From Peribacter sp964404805 (GTDB taxonomy: Bacteria; Patescibacteriota; Gracilibacteria; Peribacterales; Peribacteraceae), in contig CAYOLJ010000065.1 of the NCBI GenBank assembly GCA_964404805.1, positions 1-6,783 on the forward strand: DNA of 6,783 bases, given 5' to 3'. How positions within the stretch are numbered: position 1 is the first letter of the stretch; every line of letters starts with the position of its first letter. Position numbers and translations under genes: made by a program. This document shows, in pieces, positions 4,905 to 6,783 of this stretch. The notes beneath the pieces were generated by a model, which saw only the letters and a list, made by a program, of their open reading frames with translations, made no database searches and was not told the DNA's origin.

Positions 4905-5345
4905 CTACTGCACGATTGTCACCGATCCACCGGCTTTCGTGAGCGCCTCGCGGGCAGATTGAGAAACGGCATGAACAGTGAGATCGAACTTCTTCGTCAC
5001 CGCACCCTTGCCAAGAATTTTTACTGGGCGGTTGGTGGAGCGCAAACGACGTGCTCGCAATGCAGCCAGATCGTATGCACCAGCCGGCAACATCTTTTCA
5101 AGCACTGCCAGATTGATGACTTCATACGTGCGGTGCGCGGGATGCCTGAACCCGGGCAGCTTGGGTTGGCGGATCACCAACGGTACCTGTCCTCCCTCAA
5201 AACCAAACTTACGCCCCTTGCCTGCGCGCGATTGCTGACCTTTGGTGCCGCGACCGGCTGTCGTGCCACCACCAGCGCTATTACCGCGCGCAATGCGCTT
5301 GCGCTTCTGGGTGGAGCCGGCTGTGGGACGAAGCATGTGTAACAT
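4905..5345 (-). CDS. rplO: 50S ribosomal protein L15
   Basis: L15 is a late-assembling large-subunit protein whose glycine-rich N-terminal tail threads into 23S rRNA. The product is 146 residues (family about 144-150). The N-terminal part shows LRPTAGSTQKRKRIARG followed by the Gly/Arg-rich AGRGTKGQQSRAGKGRKFGF. The C-terminal globular domain includes EGGQVPLVIRQPKLPGF, YEVINLAVLEKM and VKILGKGAVTKKFDLTVHAV. Possible starts are GTG 5348, ATG 5345 and ATG 5336; I chose ATG 5345, which best matches the family N-terminus, though 5336 is also credible. No Shine-Dalgarno is visible. It is the first gene of the minus-strand cluster. rpsE and rpmD, its usual upstream neighbours, are absent; a divergent unrelated gene begins 149 nt away. 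secY follows after 24 nt. Confidence 0.95.
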   Translation of the reverse strand: MLHMLRPTAGSTQKRKRIARGNSAGGGTTAGRGTKGQQSRAGKGRKFGFEGGQVPLVIRQPKLPGFRHPAHRTYEVINLAVLEKMLPAGAYDLAALRARRLRSTNRPVKILGKGAVTKKFDLTVHAVSQSAREALTKAGGSVTIVQ

Positions 5346-5370
5346 CACTACTCTACTCTGAGAAACAAGG

Positions 5371-5391
5371 AGTACGGGGCTGCATCGTACT
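5371..5391. repeat. Inverted repeat overlapping the rplO promoter/start region
   Basis: AGTACG (5371-5376) and CGTACT (5386-5391) are perfect inverted copies separated by 9 nt. The right arm overlaps the candidate -10 box for rplO and the left arm falls at the predicted transcription start. Such a position would suit a repressor site or a hairpin at the 5' end of the message. With 6-bp arms it may be chance. Confidence 0.35.
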
Positions 5392-5412
5392 GGGTTAGGA
5401 GCAGAAGCTCAA
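5384..5412 (-). promoter_or_regulatory. Candidate promoter for rplO-secY
   Basis: On the minus strand TTGAGC (complement of 5407-5412; 4/6) is followed after exactly 17 nt by TACGAT (complement of 5384-5389; 4/6). Transcription would start near 5376, leaving a leader of about 30 nt before the ATG at 5345. A promoter must lie in this divergent gap, because the upstream spc genes are not here. The specific hexamers are only moderate matches. Confidence 0.35.
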
Positions 5413-5494
5413 GAGAGGATCATCTCCTTTTCTGCGCTTTTTTGATGGAGCACGCAATCGGAACTACCCCGTATTCTGTGGTACAAAGCCCATA

Positions 5495-6625
5495 ATGTTC
5501 CGACGGTTTGCCCTCATTATCATCCTGAACACCATCGTGCTGCAGGGGTATGCGCAGGCCCCCATTGTTACACGCGTAGAGGCAGTGATGTTCCTCTTTC
5601 AGATCAGCCAGAAGCCTCTGCCGACCATTGATGGCATCACACCACTCTTCGCAGACGTGCCCGCAGGCACGCTGCAAGAACGCGTACTGCAGGCTGCAGT
5701 GGAACGTGGGATGATCGGGATGAATCCTGTCACAGGAAACATTGACCCCGCCGCCCCTGTCACCCGAGGCGAGTACCTGCGTATGCTCGCCATTCTCTTT
5801 GATCTCCCGACAAACCCTACTCATCATTTCATCGATATTCCCCGCACTGCCCCGTACGCTCCCTATGTGGGTATAGCTGAATACTGCCACCTCTTTCCCC
5901 TCGAAAAACAGGATTCTCTGGAGCCAGAGGCTTCTCTCCTCATTAACGAAGCCGCGACAGCAGTATATACACTCGCGCGATGTTTCACGTCATCATCACC
6001 AAATACTGATGTTATCCCAACGTTCTCTGCGCAGTCATCCTTCGCTACAGCTTCACAACGCACTACGTTTTCCGTGAACCCCGTACTGATCCCGCCGCTC
6101 CTTCCTTTCCCCAATGCCACCGAACAGAGGCGCTTGCAGATCATTGCCCTCGTTAATCAGGAACGCATGGCTGCAGGCTTACAACCGCTCGTGCGCAATC
6201 CTCAATTGGAACAGGCAGCCCAGACGCATGCCAAAGACATGTACAAGCGCGGATATTTCAGTCACTTCAGTCCCGAGGGATCGAACTACATCGACCGCAT
6301 TCGTACCACCGCGTATCTCACCTTGCCCGCTGAGCTCTGCCCCTGTCAGACCGTCTTCGATATCAGTGAACTTCTCAATCAGCGCATTGAAACGAGCCAG
6401 CACTACCTCGTAACAAAGCGCTCTACTGTTTGCAGCTGCAATCCACGGTTTGCACTGGGCGAGAACATCGCCCGCGGTCAGCAGACCGCGCCCATTGCGG
6501 TAGAACAGTGGATGGAATCAACATCACACCGTCAGGCGATTCTACAACCGCTCTTCCGTGAGACGGGCGTGGGTGTCTACGGCGACGTGTGGGTACAGGA
6601 ATTCGGCTCGGTTAGCTTCGAGTAG
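5495..6625 (+). CDS. Secreted SLH-repeat and CAP/SCP-domain protein
   Basis: The 376-residue product begins with a signal peptide: FRR, then the hydrophobic stretch ALIIILNTIVLQG, with likely cleavage after A20. Residues about 24-165 look like S-layer homology repeats: VTRVEAVMFLFQI; FADVP...LQAAVERGMIGMNP..IDPAAPVTRGEYLRML (52-98); and FIDIP..APYAPYVGIAEYCHLF (112-134) with a degenerate third copy. SLH repeats usually bind secondary cell-wall polymers. After a Ser/Thr/Pro-rich linker (165-207), residues 212-372 form a CAP (SCP/PR1, YkwD-like) domain: IIALVNQERMAAGLQPL, THAKDMYKRGYFSHFSP (H257), GENIARG (E323) and WMESTSHRQAIL (H345), the usual cavity residues. An insertion of about 45 residues (273-318) carries C282-P-C284 and C313-S-C315. 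The substrate or activity of bacterial CAP proteins is mostly unknown. It is divergent from rplO, has no Shine-Dalgarno and is followed by a hairpin. Confidence 0.85.
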   Translation: MFRRFALIIILNTIVLQGYAQAPIVTRVEAVMFLFQISQKPLPTIDGITPLFADVPAGTLQERVLQAAVERGMIGMNPVTGNIDPAAPVTRGEYLRMLAILFDLPTNPTHHFIDIPRTAPYAPYVGIAEYCHLFPLEKQDSLEPEASLLINEAATAVYTLARCFTSSSPNTDVIPTFSAQSSFATASQRTTFSVNPVLIPPLLPFPNATEQRRLQIIALVNQERMAAGLQPLVRNPQLEQAAQTHAKDMYKRGYFSHFSPEGSNYIDRIRTTAYLTLPAELCPCQTVFDISELLNQRIETSQHYLVTKRSTVCSCNPRFALGENIARGQQTAPIAVEQWMESTSHRQAILQPLFRETGVGVYGDVWVQEFGSVSFE

Positions 6626-6648
6626 AATCAACGCATACATACACAGAA

Positions 6649-6674
6649 AGAGGCAGAGCCAATGCTCTACCTCT
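6649..6674. terminator. Probable bidirectional terminator hairpin
   Basis: AGAGGCAGAGC (6649-6659) and GCTCTACCTCT (6664-6674) form an 11-bp stem with one mismatch and a 4-nt loop (CAAT). It starts 24 nt after the stop of the SLH-CAP gene. On the plus strand it is followed by GTCCGCTCTTC, a poor T tract; on the minus strand by TTCTGTGTATGT, somewhat richer in T. Its position between two apparently convergent genes suggests it ends both transcripts. Confidence 0.5.
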
Positions 6675-6698
6675 GTCCGCTCTTCATATCTTTTGGAA

Positions 6699-6782
6699 TC
6701 AATTGCTGGTTTTCGCAGCGAGCCTCTCGAAGTACTGACGTCTGAATTCCCGAGCACTCACGCGTGGCTGCGTTGTCTGACG
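6699..6782 (-). CDS. C-terminal end of an unidentified protein, 5' part outside window
   Basis: One minus-strand frame is open from the right edge for 27 codons and ends in TGA (complement of 6699-6701). The translation, RQTTQPRVSAREFRRQYFER then LAAKTSN, has a charged helical character typical of a real C-terminus. It ends 24 nt before a hairpin that could terminate it. I do not recognise the family, and so short an open stretch could arise by chance; another minus frame is also open for 36 codons here. The remaining bases of this stretch (6626-6698) hold only the hairpin. Confidence 0.3.
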   Translation of the reverse strand, partial: RQTTQPRVSAREFRRQYFERLAAKTSN

Positions 6783-6783
6783 C

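Noticed and set aside
5406..5445. Hairpin followed by T6 (GAGAGGATCATCTCC...CTTTTTT) as a plus-strand terminator
   Set aside because: The stem is at most a few base pairs, and no plus-strand gene lies upstream in the window to be terminated.
5442..5476. Promoter for the SLH-CAP gene (TTGATG, 17 nt, TACCCC)
   Set aside because: The -10 matches only 3 of 6 positions, too weak to annotate, although some promoter must lie in this gap.
5420..5890. 156-codon minus-strand frame overlapping the 5' half of the SLH-CAP gene
   Set aside because: The opposite strand encodes a protein with a signal peptide, SLH motifs and CAP residues. The shadow frame has no coherent features.

Overview
The window carries the downstream half of a bacterial spc/alpha ribosomal-protein cluster on the minus strand, and a divergently transcribed secreted protein gene on the plus strand. 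Read along the minus strand the order is rplO, secY, adk, map, infA, rpmJ, rpsM, rpsK, rpsD. This is the order of Gram-positive-type spc and alpha operons; rpsD runs off the left edge. On the right, 5495-6625 encodes an exported protein with S-layer homology (SLH) repeats and a CAP/SCP domain. After it, a hairpin and the probable C-terminal end of a convergent minus-strand gene close the window.

Organism: clearly bacterial, with moderate to high GC apart from one very AT-rich island (about 2025-2070). There is no rpmD (L30) upstream of rplO, adenylate kinase has a short LID, start sites mostly lack Shine-Dalgarno sequences, and a secreted protein carries SLH repeats. Together these fit a monoderm, S-layer-bearing lineage such as the Candidate Phyla Radiation (Patescibacteria; a Peregrinibacteria/Peribacteria-like member would fit). 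This is inference; there is no rRNA here to fix the taxonomy.

Layout: rplO and secY (4905-5345, 3603-4880) form the first unit and end in a perfect 15-bp hairpin at 3566-3598. adk and map follow after a structured 117-nt spacer. A second break is the 138-nt AT-rich gap between map and infA, with a consensus -10 box, an inverted repeat and a leader hairpin; it probably starts a separate infA-rpmJ-rpsM-rpsK-rpsD transcript. Those five genes are packed with gaps of 15-36 nt.

Function: the cluster makes ribosomal proteins (L15, L36, S13, S11, S4), initiation factor 1, the SecY translocon channel, methionine aminopeptidase and adenylate kinase. The divergent SLH-CAP protein would be exported through the SecY channel and held at the cell envelope.

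Most unusual details: pyrimidine-rich sequence where ribosome binding sites are expected; a 10-residue palindrome-associated insertion in the AMP-binding region of adenylate kinase; an extension of roughly 50 residues on S11, also containing a DNA palindrome; a good ribosome binding site before map that is positioned for an out-of-frame ATG; and a two-CxC insertion in the CAP domain. I found no CRISPR array, transposon, tRNA or novel multi-gene system.
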